A stretch of 64,000 nucleotides of DNA, from NCBI GenBank assembly GCA_001800315.1, contig MGVE01000001.1, positions 140,269 to 204,268 of the forward strand, written 5' to 3'. Each line of letters opens with the position of its first letter. The stretch's first letter is position 1. The translations under genes were made by a program, and so were the position numbers. This document shows positions 35,465 through 44,309 of the stretch, in pieces. This DNA comes from Elusimicrobia bacterium RIFOXYA2_FULL_47_53. Its GTDB lineage: Bacteria > Elusimicrobiota > Endomicrobiia > Endomicrobiales > XYA2-FULL-47-53. The notes under the pieces were generated by a model. That model was not told the origin of the DNA. It searched no databases and worked only from the letters and a program-made list of their open reading frames with translations.

Positions 35465-36385
35465 TCAGTTAATTATTTGCCTGTCAGTTAAATATTTTAC
35501 CGCGTTTTTCAGTTCGCCGGCCGTTGACTTGGCGTGCGCTTCAATAACAAGCAGGGTTTCCTTGCCTATGTAAGCCTTCAGCCGCGAAAAGTCAAAATCC
35601 CCGCTGCCGGGAGCGAAATGGTCTTCAAGGCCGTTAATGTCATGCAGGTGCATGCCGAAAATATGTTTTGACAGCGGTTTTAAAAAATCATCCTGAGAAG
35701 CCGCGAGCCCGAGCCTTACAAAAACCTCGGCGTGGCCGTTGTCATGCCAATAGGCAAGAGGGGCGCCCTTGAACTTGTCTATGAGCATCAGGGTTTCCTC
35801 AACGGAGGGTATCTCGTGAGGGTAAAGCCGGTTTTCAAGGCAAAGAGTCACATTTCTTTTTGACGCGGCGTTGAGGCACTGGTCCATAGACCTCATCAGG
35901 TTGTCTAAATATTTTGGGGCGAGTTTATTTCTTGCGCTTAAAACCGTGGACTTATATTTTTCAAAAAGCATGCCTTTTATTCCGAACTTCACGGCGTAAT
36001 TATAAAGCTCCACCCCGGAAAGCTCCATGGGCACGGTTCCGGCGTGAATAACGACCGCCCTGGCGTTGACCCTGGCGGCGAAATCAATGGTTTTAAGGGT
36101 GTTTTGCACAGCGAGGGCGAATTCGCCCGGATCGTCGGAAGAAAGAAAATATCCGGAATATATTGACCTGTTTTCCGGAAGGTTTTCCAGTTTGGGGCAG
36201 TAGTTGTGCAGGCTTGAAACAGAAATCTCGCCGGAAGCCACGGACTTGACAATATCGCCAAACCAGGCCTCGGGCACCTGGACATTGAGCTCAACGCTGT
36301 TGATGCCGAAACCAAGCACCTCGTCTCGGAGCGAGTTCCAGGACTCATGCCTGCGTATGTTGTAAGCGGTTGAAAGGGATAACAT
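35465..36385 (-). CDS. Sugar phosphate isomerase/epimerase-like TIM barrel protein
   Basis: A 306-residue protein of the AP-endonuclease family 2 / xylose isomerase-like TIM-barrel superfamily. Conserved pieces are the NSVELNVQVPE segment near 28, VIHAGT near 113, LCLENRLY near 180, the YWHDNGHAEV metal-site segment near 212, and LVIEAHAKS near 280. The family uses Mn or Zn and acts on many sugars, so no substrate is assigned. It shares its first base with the scpB stop (TAATG) and precedes galT by 16 bases. Confidence 0.8.
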   Translation of the reverse strand: MLSLSTAYNIRRHESWNSLRDEVLGFGINSVELNVQVPEAWFGDIVKSVASGEISVSSLHNYCPKLENLPENRSIYSGYFLSSDDPGEFALAVQNTLKTIDFAARVNARAVVIHAGTVPMELSGVELYNYAVKFGIKGMLFEKYKSTVLSARNKLAPKYLDNLMRSMDQCLNAASKRNVTLCLENRLYPHEIPSVEETLMLIDKFKGAPLAYWHDNGHAEVFVRLGLAASQDDFLKPLSKHIFGMHLHDINGLEDHFAPGSGDFDFSRLKAYIGKETLLVIEAHAKSTAGELKNAVKYLTDRQIIN

Positions 36386-36966
36386 TATTGCTGGCCCTGG
36401 TTCTCTAATTCCTCCGGCACCGCTTCGGGCAGTGTTTCCTCCGGCGGAGTTACTTCCTCAATGGCAGGCAGCTCGCTTAAATGGCCCAGCCCGAAATGCC
36501 TGAGAAACTCGGTGGTCGTGCCGTAAAGAAGCGGACGGCCTATGGTTTCTTTTCTTCCCACTATGTGTACCAGTTTGCGTTCCAGGATGGTTTCAAGAAC
36601 CGAAGTTATCTCAACGCCGCGGATCTCCTCAATTTCGGACCTTGTAATCGGCTGTTTGTAGGCGATTATGGAAAGGGTTTCCAAGGCCGAGGTTGAAAGG
36701 CGCAGCATGGTCCTTTCTTTATACAGGCGCTTGATAAACGGCGAAAACTCTTTTTTAGACGAAAACTGCCAGCCCTCGGCCACAAACCTCAGCTCAATGG
36801 GGCTGTTTCTCTGCTTATAATCCTCGGCTATCTCTTTGATCAGCTGTTCAATATCATGCCCTTCGCTGACATCGCCCAGAATGGATTTAATGTTTTTAAT
36901 GCTGAGCGCCCGGTCCGACATAAACAGCAGAGATTCAACAATTTGCTTTACCTGATTAGATTCCAT
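36385..36966 (-). CDS. scpB: Segregation and condensation protein B
   Basis: A 193-residue winged-helix protein that joins ScpA and SMC in the bacterial condensin. Visible family pieces are ESLLFMSDRALS near 12, LSTSALETLSIIAYKQPITRSEIEEIRGV near the middle (two helices of the second winged helix) and the IGRPLLYGTT turn. The acidic Pro- and Glu-rich tail is common. It begins 31 bases after scpA. Confidence 0.95.
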   Translation of the reverse strand: MESNQVKQIVESLLFMSDRALSIKNIKSILGDVSEGHDIEQLIKEIAEDYKQRNSPIELRFVAEGWQFSSKKEFSPFIKRLYKERTMLRLSTSALETLSIIAYKQPITRSEIEEIRGVEITSVLETILERKLVHIVGRKETIGRPLLYGTTTEFLRHFGLGHLSELPAIEEVTPPEETLPEAVPEELENQGQQ

Positions 36967-36997
36967 AAGTATCCCGTATTTTTATTTCACCGCACTC

Positions 36998-37732
36998 TCA
37001 GGCCTCGGGCGCCGTTTCCTGCGCCTGAACCTGATCAAAGGGTGCTATTTTATATATTCTGATCTCGTCAAATATATCCGATTGCTTCGCGACGATTTGC
37101 TTTAGCCTTATCAACTCAAGGATAGCAAGGAAACTGACTATCAGCGCCATGCGGGAAGGCTGTTTTTTTAATATTTCGCCGAAGGAAATATACTCGCAGC
37201 CCTCCATGAGGTCAAGGACCTCGCGAATCTTTTCTTCTATAGGTATTTCTTTAAAAACTATCTCCTTGACATCTTTGGGGAGTTCCTGGATAACATTCTT
37301 GAATTTGTCAAGAAGATCAAAAAGCGAGACATCAAGGACAAAATCGTCTTTTTCAAACGACGGGGAAGGCCGGTAGTAGAGGTTGGCGAACTCTTCCTCC
37401 CTGCCGGAAAGAGTCTGTGCGACTTCTTTATATTTCTGGTATTCCAGGAGCCTGGCTTTGAGTTCCTCCAGCGGATCCGGGCCTTCTTCGCCCTCAACCT
37501 CCGGCGCCGGCAAAAGCATCCTTGCCTTTATCTGCATAAGCGTGGAGGCCATCACAAGAAATTCGCCGGCGACATCAAGGTTCATCTCTTTCATAAGCGC
37601 AAGGCACTCAAGGTACTCGGCCGTGATGCCGGATATGGGTATCTCGGCTATCTCAAGGTCATTCTTTTTAATGAGAAAAAGAAGCAGGTCCAGAGGCCCT
37701 TCAAAATTTTCCAAATGCACATCGTATGCCAT
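36998..37732 (-). CDS. scpA: Segregation and condensation protein A (kleisin)
   Basis: A 244-residue kleisin that bridges the SMC head domains. The N terminus has the family motif FEGPLDLLLFLI (9-20), followed by ISGITAEYLE and a GEFLVMASTLMQIKARMLLP helix. The acidic middle and the C-terminal winged-helix part (about 170-235) are in place. It lies 9 bases after trpS and is followed by scpB. An smc gene is not in the window. Confidence 0.95.
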   Translation of the reverse strand: MAYDVHLENFEGPLDLLLFLIKKNDLEIAEIPISGITAEYLECLALMKEMNLDVAGEFLVMASTLMQIKARMLLPAPEVEGEEGPDPLEELKARLLEYQKYKEVAQTLSGREEEFANLYYRPSPSFEKDDFVLDVSLFDLLDKFKNVIQELPKDVKEIVFKEIPIEEKIREVLDLMEGCEYISFGEILKKQPSRMALIVSFLAILELIRLKQIVAKQSDIFDEIRIYKIAPFDQVQAQETAPEA

Positions 37733-37741
37733 ATTTGCCTT

Positions 37742-38722
37742 TTATCTGTGGAGAACGGTTTTTCTTACTTCAGACATCGTCTGCTGAGCGAAAGCCTTTG
37801 CTTTTTTATTGCCGGCGCTTAGTATGTCGTCAACCAGGTTCTTGTCTTTGAGAATGGAGTTTCTCTTTTCCCTTAACGGTTCCATGGCTTTGTCCATGAG
37901 GCTGACCAGCTGGGCCTTGCAGGCGACACAGCCTATCTGAGAGTTTTTGCATTCCACTTCCCTCTGCTTGCCTTCGGGGTTGAATATTGAGTGAAAAGCA
38001 AAAACCACGCAGCCTTCGGGGTGCCCGGGGTCGTTGGCCCTTATTTTCTGAGGGTCGGTGAACATCTTCTGAACTTTCTGTTTAATAACAGCCGCGTCCT
38101 CGGCTATGCTTATGGAGTTGCCGTAGGATTTAGACATCTTCCTTGCGTCTATGCCCGGGACTCTCGCCGATTTTGTCAGCCTGGCCTGAGGCTCCGGAAA
38201 TATATCGCCGTAGAAATTGTTAAATCTTCTTACTATCTCCCTTGTTAACTCAAGGTGAGGCAGCTGATCCTCTCCTACCGGCACGGCGTGAGCTTTATAG
38301 ATCATTATATCCGCGGCCTGAAGGACCGGATATCCGAGAAAGCCGAGGTTATGAAGGTCTTTGTCCTTAATTTCCGAAAGCTGTTCTTTATAGGTCGGGC
38401 AGCGGAACAACCATCCAAGTGGCGTAACCATGCCAAGCAAAAGGTTTAACTCGGCGTGTTCAATCACCTCGGATTGAGTGAAAATTGTACACTTGTCCGG
38501 GTCAATGCCGGCCGTCAGCCAGTCAATGACCATCTCCCTGATATTGGACGGTATCGCGGCTGTGTTGGCGTAATCCGTGGTAAGCGCGTGCCAGTCGGCC
38601 ACCATGTAGTAGCATTCGTATTCATCCTGCAGAGAGGCCCAGTTATTCAGGGCCCCGTAAAGATGCCCGAGATGAAGCCTTCCTGTCGGGCGCATTCCAG
38701 ATAAAATCCGTTTTTTATTCAT
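37742..38722 (-). CDS. trpS: Tryptophanyl-tRNA synthetase
   Basis: A 326-residue class I synthetase that charges tRNA-Trp. It has the HIGH-type motif as HLGH at 17-20 and KMSKS at 195-199, plus the SGMRPTGRLHLG lead-in. An insertion near 260 carries Cys residues (CKNSQIGCVAC), seen in some TrpS proteins. The frame opens at a TTG at 38746, but the ATG at 38722 gives the normal N terminus and follows the upstream stop by one base. Translation is probably coupled to the M50 gene. Confidence 0.95.
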   Translation of the reverse strand: MNKKRILSGMRPTGRLHLGHLYGALNNWASLQDEYECYYMVADWHALTTDYANTAAIPSNIREMVIDWLTAGIDPDKCTIFTQSEVIEHAELNLLLGMVTPLGWLFRCPTYKEQLSEIKDKDLHNLGFLGYPVLQAADIMIYKAHAVPVGEDQLPHLELTREIVRRFNNFYGDIFPEPQARLTKSARVPGIDARKMSKSYGNSISIAEDAAVIKQKVQKMFTDPQKIRANDPGHPEGCVVFAFHSIFNPEGKQREVECKNSQIGCVACKAQLVSLMDKAMEPLREKRNSILKDKNLVDDILSAGNKKAKAFAQQTMSEVRKTVLHR

Positions 38723-38723
38723 A

Positions 38724-39359
38724 TCAGATGTAAGCTGTCCCTCCAAGATGGAAAATAATAAAATTTGCTATCGGCCCTAATATCCCCCACAAAATACCGG
38801 AAGAAAGCAGGATTATAATAATAAAAAAACCGTATTGTTCCAGCATAGCGTACCTGTACGCCAGTCCGGAAGGCAGAAAACCAGCCAGAACGCGGCTTCC
38901 GTCAAGAGGCGGCAGAGGAAAGAGGTTAAAGACCGGCAGTATTACATTAATCACAAGTACCATTCTCATAAGTTCATGGATTGATATGGCCATTGAGGCG
39001 CCCATGATATCATAACTGCGGACAATCCACATGATAAAGGCCGCGCCTGCGGCCAAAGCGATGTTTGAGGCCGGCCCGGCGAGCGAAACCCAGATGATAT
39101 CGCGCGAGGGATTATTTAACCTGTAGGTATTAACGGGCACCGGTTTAGCCCAGCCGAAAACAGGGGCTCCGGTTATAAGCGAAAGGCCGGGAAGTATTAT
39201 GGTTCCGAAAAGGTCTATATGAGGGATGGGGTTTAGCGTAAGCCTGCCCATAACCCTGGCGGTGTCGTCTCCGAATTTATCAGCCGTCCAGCCATGAGCG
39301 ACTTCATGAATTATAACGGAAAAAAGCAGCACGGGCAGTTGAACCAGTATATTAATCAC
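38724..39359 (-). CDS. Site-2 protease family membrane metalloprotease (M50)
   Basis: A 211-residue membrane protease of the short bacterial S2P/Rip type. Zinc motif HEVAH is at 18-22, and the second ligand motif NLFPLPPLDG is at 145-154 with D153. Four to six membrane segments are visible. The start codon is GTG, with AGGA upstream. Short M50 proteins of this form are often encoded next to trpS and scpAB, as here. Substrate unknown. Confidence 0.92.
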   Translation of the reverse strand: MINILVQLPVLLFSVIIHEVAHGWTADKFGDDTARVMGRLTLNPIPHIDLFGTIILPGLSLITGAPVFGWAKPVPVNTYRLNNPSRDIIWVSLAGPASNIALAAGAAFIMWIVRSYDIMGASMAISIHELMRMVLVINVILPVFNLFPLPPLDGSRVLAGFLPSGLAYRYAMLEQYGFFIIIILLSSGILWGILGPIANFIIFHLGGTAYI

Positions 39360-39403
39360 AGGGTATCGTCCTATTTGTATTTTAGATTGAAATTTGACTA
39401 ATT

Positions 39404-40432
39404 TTATCTATTTTTGGGGAATTTGTCAAACAGGAGGGAAATGGCGTCTTTTTTTGACTTGAAAGCGCCGTTATTTATGGCAGTCAGAATATCCTTAAAA
39501 GAGGGCCCGGGCTTATAGCCGAGATTAATCAAGTCCTTTCCGGTGAGCAGGGGTTTCTTATTTTTGCCGGCAATAGCGCGTACCCCCGACTTTAAACCGC
39601 GAGCTATCCTGAGATCCTTTAAAACCTTCTCCCGGGTTCCGCTGTCCAAATGAGCCGTTAATGCACGCAGTTTGACGGCGATAGAAGCCCCGGTTTTTAC
39701 GCCCTTTAATGCGGAAACACCGGCTTGAGGAAATACGACACTTAAGACCCCCCACTTTACCAGCAGTTTCATGGCTGCGTAAGGATTATTATCTTCCAGA
39801 ATCTCCAAAATCTCTTCCCGCACTCTTTCCGCTGAAAGCCCTGACACAAAAGTACAGGATTCGGCAGCCAGCTTTGCTGTTTTTCCTTCAATCCTGTAAC
39901 CTCTGGACGCAAAACGCGCCAGGCGGAAAATCCTGGTCGGATCATCGCGGAAACTGTTGCCGTGAATAACTCTGAGAGTTTTGGCTCCGAGATCTTTTAA
40001 TCCGCCCGTAAAATCGCTGACTGTTCCAAAATCGGAACCGGAGAGAGAGGCAGCCAGAGCGTTTATAGTGAAATCGCGCCGCAGCATGTCATCGCGGAGC
40101 GTGCCCGGCGCCACGACGGGAAGCCTGGCCGGGGCAGGATAAACCTCGTTTCTCGCCGTTACAAAATCTATATGGGCGTTTTTGGCCGGAGAAAGAGTAT
40201 ATGTCATAAACCGCGGGTGCGATACAACTTTTACGCGCCATTTCTCAGACAGGTATTTAACCAGTTTGTGCGGGTTTATCTCGGAAACGACATCAATATC
40301 GCGGGTTTTTCCTCCCAGGAGAATATCCCTTACGGCTCCGCCCACAAGATAGGTCCTGATGCCGAGTTTGTCCGAAGCAAAGGATATGTCTTTAAGATAC
40401 CTGTTGTTAAACCTGTTTTTGTTTATTTTCAT
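39404..40432 (-). CDS. CCA-adding enzyme / poly(A) polymerase family nucleotidyltransferase
   Basis: A 342-residue class II nucleotidyltransferase. The head shows LVGGAVRD at 29-36 and the metal pair D45-I-D47, followed by the RRDFTINAL motif near 117 and the DPTRIFRLARFASR segment near 163. No HD domain is visible. It either adds CCA to tRNA ends or polyadenylates RNA. Sequence alone does not separate these. It overlaps the small membrane protein gene upstream by 26 bases. Confidence 0.88.
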   Translation of the reverse strand: MKINKNRFNNRYLKDISFASDKLGIRTYLVGGAVRDILLGGKTRDIDVVSEINPHKLVKYLSEKWRVKVVSHPRFMTYTLSPAKNAHIDFVTARNEVYPAPARLPVVAPGTLRDDMLRRDFTINALAASLSGSDFGTVSDFTGGLKDLGAKTLRVIHGNSFRDDPTRIFRLARFASRGYRIEGKTAKLAAESCTFVSGLSAERVREEILEILEDNNPYAAMKLLVKWGVLSVVFPQAGVSALKGVKTGASIAVKLRALTAHLDSGTREKVLKDLRIARGLKSGVRAIAGKNKKPLLTGKDLINLGYKPGPSFKDILTAINNGAFKSKKDAISLLFDKFPKNR

Positions 40433-40742
40433 TTTGTTTGCCGCGCCGCCTTATAAAATAGTATGCCGCCGCCGCTGCCAGCAGCGCTACCGGAAGAAGT
40501 TTCCAGCCGTATTTTGCCGAGAGTCTTTTGGCCAAACTCATGCCTTCCGGTCCGGCAAGATAAAACCCCAGGGCGAGCATTCCCCACGATATGGCGTAAA
40601 CGGCGGTTCCAATCGCGATATAATATTTTTTGCCGGTTTTTTTCGCGAGATAAGCGAAATAAATAATGCCCCCCCAGCCTACCGGCTGGTTAGTCACAAG
40701 CAGTATAAGGCCGGCGATAAAGCGCGTCGTCATGTGTTCCAT
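40407..40742 (-). CDS. Small membrane protein of unknown function
   Basis: A 111-residue protein not recognised as a named family. Three hydrophobic segments (about 8-31, 41-64 and 80-97) are followed by a basic tail (RRRGKQNENKQK). The ATG overlaps the stop of the P-type ATPase gene as TAATG, so it is probably translated with it. Its end overlaps the CCA-enzyme gene. An accessory subunit of the pump is possible but unsupported beyond position. Confidence 0.7.
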   Translation of the reverse strand: MEHMTTRFIAGLILLVTNQPVGWGGIIYFAYLAKKTGKKYYIAIGTAVYAISWGMLALGFYLAGPEGMSLAKRLSAKYGWKLLPVALLAAAAAYYFIRRRGKQNENKQKQV

Positions 40743-43453
40743 TATTGATTGGCCGCCTGTGAGGGGCTCATTTTCTTTCTGATAAAAGCCTTCGCTGCTT
40801 CCATGGAAACGAAAACCGCGGCTCCCAGATAGAAGATCAGGCTTAAGTCGCGAAATGAAGGCATGTTAATTCCGAAGGATGACCTTACCGACGGTATCTG
40901 CACCAGCGCGAAAAGAAGCGCCAGCTCCCAGAAAATCGCAATCAAAAGCCATTTGTGAGGCGGAGCCTTAAAGACGCTGTATTTCATGGACCGGAAGTTC
41001 AGCGCTATTATAAGTTCAACTATTATAAACATAAAAAACATTTCCGTCCGCGCGTGGGCGATATCGGTCAGGTCATGAAAAAATATAAAGTAAAAGAAAG
41101 GTATCTCTATAAACAGCGCCAGGGCGATAAAAGCCTTAACATCAAAAGAAAACACGCTCTCGCGGGGATTTCTCGGCGGCCTGTTCATGATATCCGGGTC
41201 GGCCGGTGCCACGCCTAAAGCCAGAGCCGGGAGTCCGTCAGTGCCGAGGTTGATATAAAGAATGGCGGCCGGCAAAAGGGGCAGGTATTCCGGCCCCAGT
41301 ATAAGAACCACCCCTCCGATAACCACGACCTCCACTATATTACAGCGCAGCAGGTAGGTGAGATATTTTTTTATATTGTCGTAGATCCATCTGCCCAATT
41401 CAATGGCCTTGACGATGGTCGCGAAATTGTCGTCGTTTAGCACCATGTCGGCCGCTTCCTTTGTAACCTCGGTTCCGGTAATTCCCATGGCGATGCCGAT
41501 ATCGGCGTGTTTTAAAGCCGGCGCGTCATTGACTCCGTCACCGGTCATGGCGACCACTTCGCCGCACTTCTTCCAGGCGTTGACAATTTTAAGCTTGTCC
41601 ATGGGCGAAACGCGCGCGTAAACCGAAACTTTTCGCACGATTTTTTGCAGGTCCTCGTCAGACATTTTTTCAAGTTCTTCTCCGGTTAAGACCAGGTCCC
41701 CCTCAGTGTAAAAACCAATTTCTCTGGCGACAGAGACCGCGGTAAGCTTATGGTCTCCTGTTATCATAACAGGTTTAATGTGAACCCGCCTGCAGATTTT
41801 AGTGGCCTCAATAACCTCGGCCCTGGGAGGGTCCATCATGCCCGCGAGACCGATAAAAACCATATCACTTTCTATGGCCTCTTCGGAATAACTCTGCTGT
41901 TCGCCTATCACCTTATAAGAAAGGCCGAGAACTCTCAGCGCGTTTTTGGCAAATTCTTCATTGGTGTATAATAGTTTTTTTCGGCTCTCGTCAGTTAAGT
42001 CAGATTCTCCCGCGCCTTCTGATATTTTGGCGCACCTGCCTAAAATAGTTTCCGGGGCCCCTTTCATAAAGGCGACAACTCTGCCGTCGGCCATTTTGTG
42101 AACGGTTGTCATCCTCTTTCTCTCGGAGCTGAAAGGGAATTCGTGTATTCGTTTGTTTGATTTCTTTAACTCATCAACAGACAATCCCTTTTTGGAAGCC
42201 GCCACAAGCAGAGCCGCCTCCGTTGAATCTCCCTTTACGGACCATTTTCCGTCATCAAGAGAAAGCTCGGAATCGTTGCATAAAACGCCGCATAACAGGA
42301 GCAGTTTTAATTTTTCTTCGTCTTCGTTCTTAAGCCCGACAAATTCTCCCTCGGGCGCGTAGCCCGAACCCGTAACCCCAACGGTTCCGCTGCCCAGCGC
42401 GATATTTCTTATAGTCATTTCGCCTTTGGTAAGCGTGCCGGTTTTGTCCGAGCAGATTACGGTGGTGCAGCCCAGGGTTTCCACGGCGGGCATTTTTCTT
42501 ACAAGAGCGTTGTTTTTTGCCATTTTATGCATGCCTATAGCCAGAGCGCCTGTTACTATAGCGGCCAGCGCCTCCGGCACGGCGGCAACCGCCAGGGCAA
42601 TGCCGAACATGGTAATTTTGACGACAAAACTCAGATTGACGCTTCCACCCAGGTATTCTCTTATTATGCTGACCGCAATTACTATCAGGCAGATGGCTAT
42701 TGAGGAAATGCTGAGCCATTTGCCTATCTCGTCAGTCCTTTTTTCAAGAGGAGTTTTTTCGGTTTTTATTGCCGTGACCTCACGGGCGATCTTGCCGAAT
42801 TCCGTGTTCATGCCGGTGGAGGTGACCACAGCCATGCCTCTTCCGTAGGTCACGGTGGTTCCGGCAAAGAGCATATTGCTTCTGTCGTTTACGGGCGCGC
42901 TCTCGTCAACCGGCGTAGTTTCTTTTTCCGCGGGAAAGGATTCCCCTGTTAGGGATGCCTCGTCGCATTTAAGGGAGTGTGCTTTTATCAGCCTCGCGTC
43001 AGCCGGCACCTTGTCGCCTGCTTCAAGCAGGAGAATGTCTCCCGGCACCAGCTCCTTGGAAGGCACCTTTTGTCTGGACGAACCCCTTAGAACCGTGGTA
43101 GTGGGCGAAAGCATTTTTTTGAGGGCGTCTAAAGCTTTCTCTGCCCTGTATTCCTGAATAAAACCCAGTATTGCCACAAAAAAAACAATCAACGCTATGA
43201 TGCCGGCATCAATGTATTCCCCCACAAGCGCGGAAAGCACAATAGCGACAAGCAGGATTATAACGAGCACATTGTTGAATTGATTGATGAATGTTTTAAA
43301 AGCCGAGGTTTTCTCTTCCTTACTGAGCTCGTTAAGCCCGTATTTTTGCGCGCGGATACCGACTTCCGCGTCACTTAAGCCCGTTTCGGAGTTTGTGTTC
43401 AGTTCGCTTAAAACACCGGCGGTTTCAATCGCATGCCACGCTTTAGAATCCAT
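40742..43453 (-). CDS. P-type Ca2+-transporting ATPase (P2A-like)
   Basis: A 903-residue cation pump with ten membrane helices in the usual 2+2+6 layout. TGES is at 169-172, phosphorylation site DKTGTLT at 336-342, then KGAPE, MTGDHK and TGDGVNDAPA. Ca2+-site residues known from SERCA appear in place: E294 in VPEAL (helix 4), N and E in CNIVE (helix 5), N, T and D in NLGTDG (helix 6), and E in VELIIALN (helix 8). It should export Ca2+ from the cytoplasm. SD AAGGAAGGAA is strong. It follows the CpXC gene by 48 bases without a clear promoter. Confidence 0.93.
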   Translation of the reverse strand: MDSKAWHAIETAGVLSELNTNSETGLSDAEVGIRAQKYGLNELSKEEKTSAFKTFINQFNNVLVIILLVAIVLSALVGEYIDAGIIALIVFFVAILGFIQEYRAEKALDALKKMLSPTTTVLRGSSRQKVPSKELVPGDILLLEAGDKVPADARLIKAHSLKCDEASLTGESFPAEKETTPVDESAPVNDRSNMLFAGTTVTYGRGMAVVTSTGMNTEFGKIAREVTAIKTEKTPLEKRTDEIGKWLSISSIAICLIVIAVSIIREYLGGSVNLSFVVKITMFGIALAVAAVPEALAAIVTGALAIGMHKMAKNNALVRKMPAVETLGCTTVICSDKTGTLTKGEMTIRNIALGSGTVGVTGSGYAPEGEFVGLKNEDEEKLKLLLLCGVLCNDSELSLDDGKWSVKGDSTEAALLVAASKKGLSVDELKKSNKRIHEFPFSSERKRMTTVHKMADGRVVAFMKGAPETILGRCAKISEGAGESDLTDESRKKLLYTNEEFAKNALRVLGLSYKVIGEQQSYSEEAIESDMVFIGLAGMMDPPRAEVIEATKICRRVHIKPVMITGDHKLTAVSVAREIGFYTEGDLVLTGEELEKMSDEDLQKIVRKVSVYARVSPMDKLKIVNAWKKCGEVVAMTGDGVNDAPALKHADIGIAMGITGTEVTKEAADMVLNDDNFATIVKAIELGRWIYDNIKKYLTYLLRCNIVEVVVIGGVVLILGPEYLPLLPAAILYINLGTDGLPALALGVAPADPDIMNRPPRNPRESVFSFDVKAFIALALFIEIPFFYFIFFHDLTDIAHARTEMFFMFIIVELIIALNFRSMKYSVFKAPPHKWLLIAIFWELALLFALVQIPSVRSSFGINMPSFRDLSLIFYLGAAVFVSMEAAKAFIRKKMSPSQAANQ

Positions 43454-43501
43454 AAAGTTCCTTCCTTAAGATTATGAATGTTTTTAACGAAATAAGGCGG
43501 G

Positions 43502-44158
43502 TTATTCACTGACAACAAGTTTCTTGTCTAATTTCCATTTTTTGTCGTGCTCAAGAAGCTGCAGGAATTTTCTGTATGACGAGAGATGCTGGTTGTGTTT
43601 GATGAGGCAGGAAAGGCCTGCGATAAAGTCGTCTCTTTCCGATGCTTTGCTGGCTTTCGGTTTCGGGAGAACTCTCGGCATGTCTTTAGGCCTTGCCAGA
43701 GCGGGATGAAGTTTAATCAGGGCCAGTTCCAGCTCTTTGGCCATATGTTCAAGTATTCTTACTTCGTCGTTAAAGGCATCGTCATTTTTTATAATTTCAA
43801 CAAGCGTATCCATCCCGAAAACAAGCATGGGTTCGTATTTTATGGATTTTGTGTCCCCGAGCTCGGACATCGCGTTCTTGAAATCCTTTTCCATTTTATC
43901 GCGCCAGTGCGCGGCCTGATGAGAAAAACTTGACGGATAGACAAAAGCGATGAGCTCTGAGGCGGGGTCATGATAAAGCACAAAATGCTCGGCGTAAAAA
44001 ATCTCTCTGCAGTTCGGGCAGCAGACAACATTGACCTCGCCGGCTATAAGAGATTCTTTCAGCTCAGGGTCTTCGTTTACATTTATGGCGTTGTAGAGCT
44101 CGGCCTCAAAAACTTCTCCGCACGGGCATACAATCTCTTCAAGTTTTAAAAATGACAT
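43502..44158 (-). CDS. CpXC domain protein
   Basis: A 218-residue cytoplasmic protein. The N-terminal part has C11-P-C13 and C47-P-N-C50, the four-Cys pattern of the CpXC domain, which probably binds zinc. The rest is alpha/beta without a recognised motif, and the tail has several Lys-rich turns. Function of the family is unknown. It has its own promoter (44182-44210) and lies directly after the terminator of the transporter operon. Confidence 0.85.
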   Translation of the reverse strand: MSFLKLEEIVCPCGEVFEAELYNAINVNEDPELKESLIAGEVNVVCCPNCREIFYAEHFVLYHDPASELIAFVYPSSFSHQAAHWRDKMEKDFKNAMSELGDTKSIKYEPMLVFGMDTLVEIIKNDDAFNDEVRILEHMAKELELALIKLHPALARPKDMPRVLPKPKASKASERDDFIAGLSCLIKHNQHLSSYRKFLQLLEHDKKWKLDKKLVVSE

Positions 44159-44181
44159 ATTCCCTCGTAAATTACAGGGAT

Positions 44182-44210
44182 ATAATAACAGAAAAAATAT
44201 ATTAAATCAA
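44182..44210 (-). promoter_or_regulatory. Promoter of the CpXC gene
   Basis: On the minus strand TTGATT (44210-44205), 17 bases, then TATTAT (44187-44182), with TG two bases before the -10 box (extended form). It lies about 24 bases before the ATG. Confidence 0.75.
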
Positions 44211-44246
44211 TAGAATAACGGCCGCGGCTTACGAAAATACTCCAAA

Positions 44247-44289
44247 ACAAAGCGCCTCTGTTCTGTTTAAGAGAACCGAGGCGCTTTGT
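44247..44289 (-). terminator. Hairpin terminator after the YeiH-family gene
   Basis: Arms 44247-44264 and 44272-44289 pair over 17 of 18 positions around a 7-base loop. On the minus strand the stem is followed by a short T-rich run (TTTTGG). It separates the transporter operon from the CpXC gene. Confidence 0.78.
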
Positions 44290-44309
44290 GAAACTTTTAA
44301 GAGCTTAAA

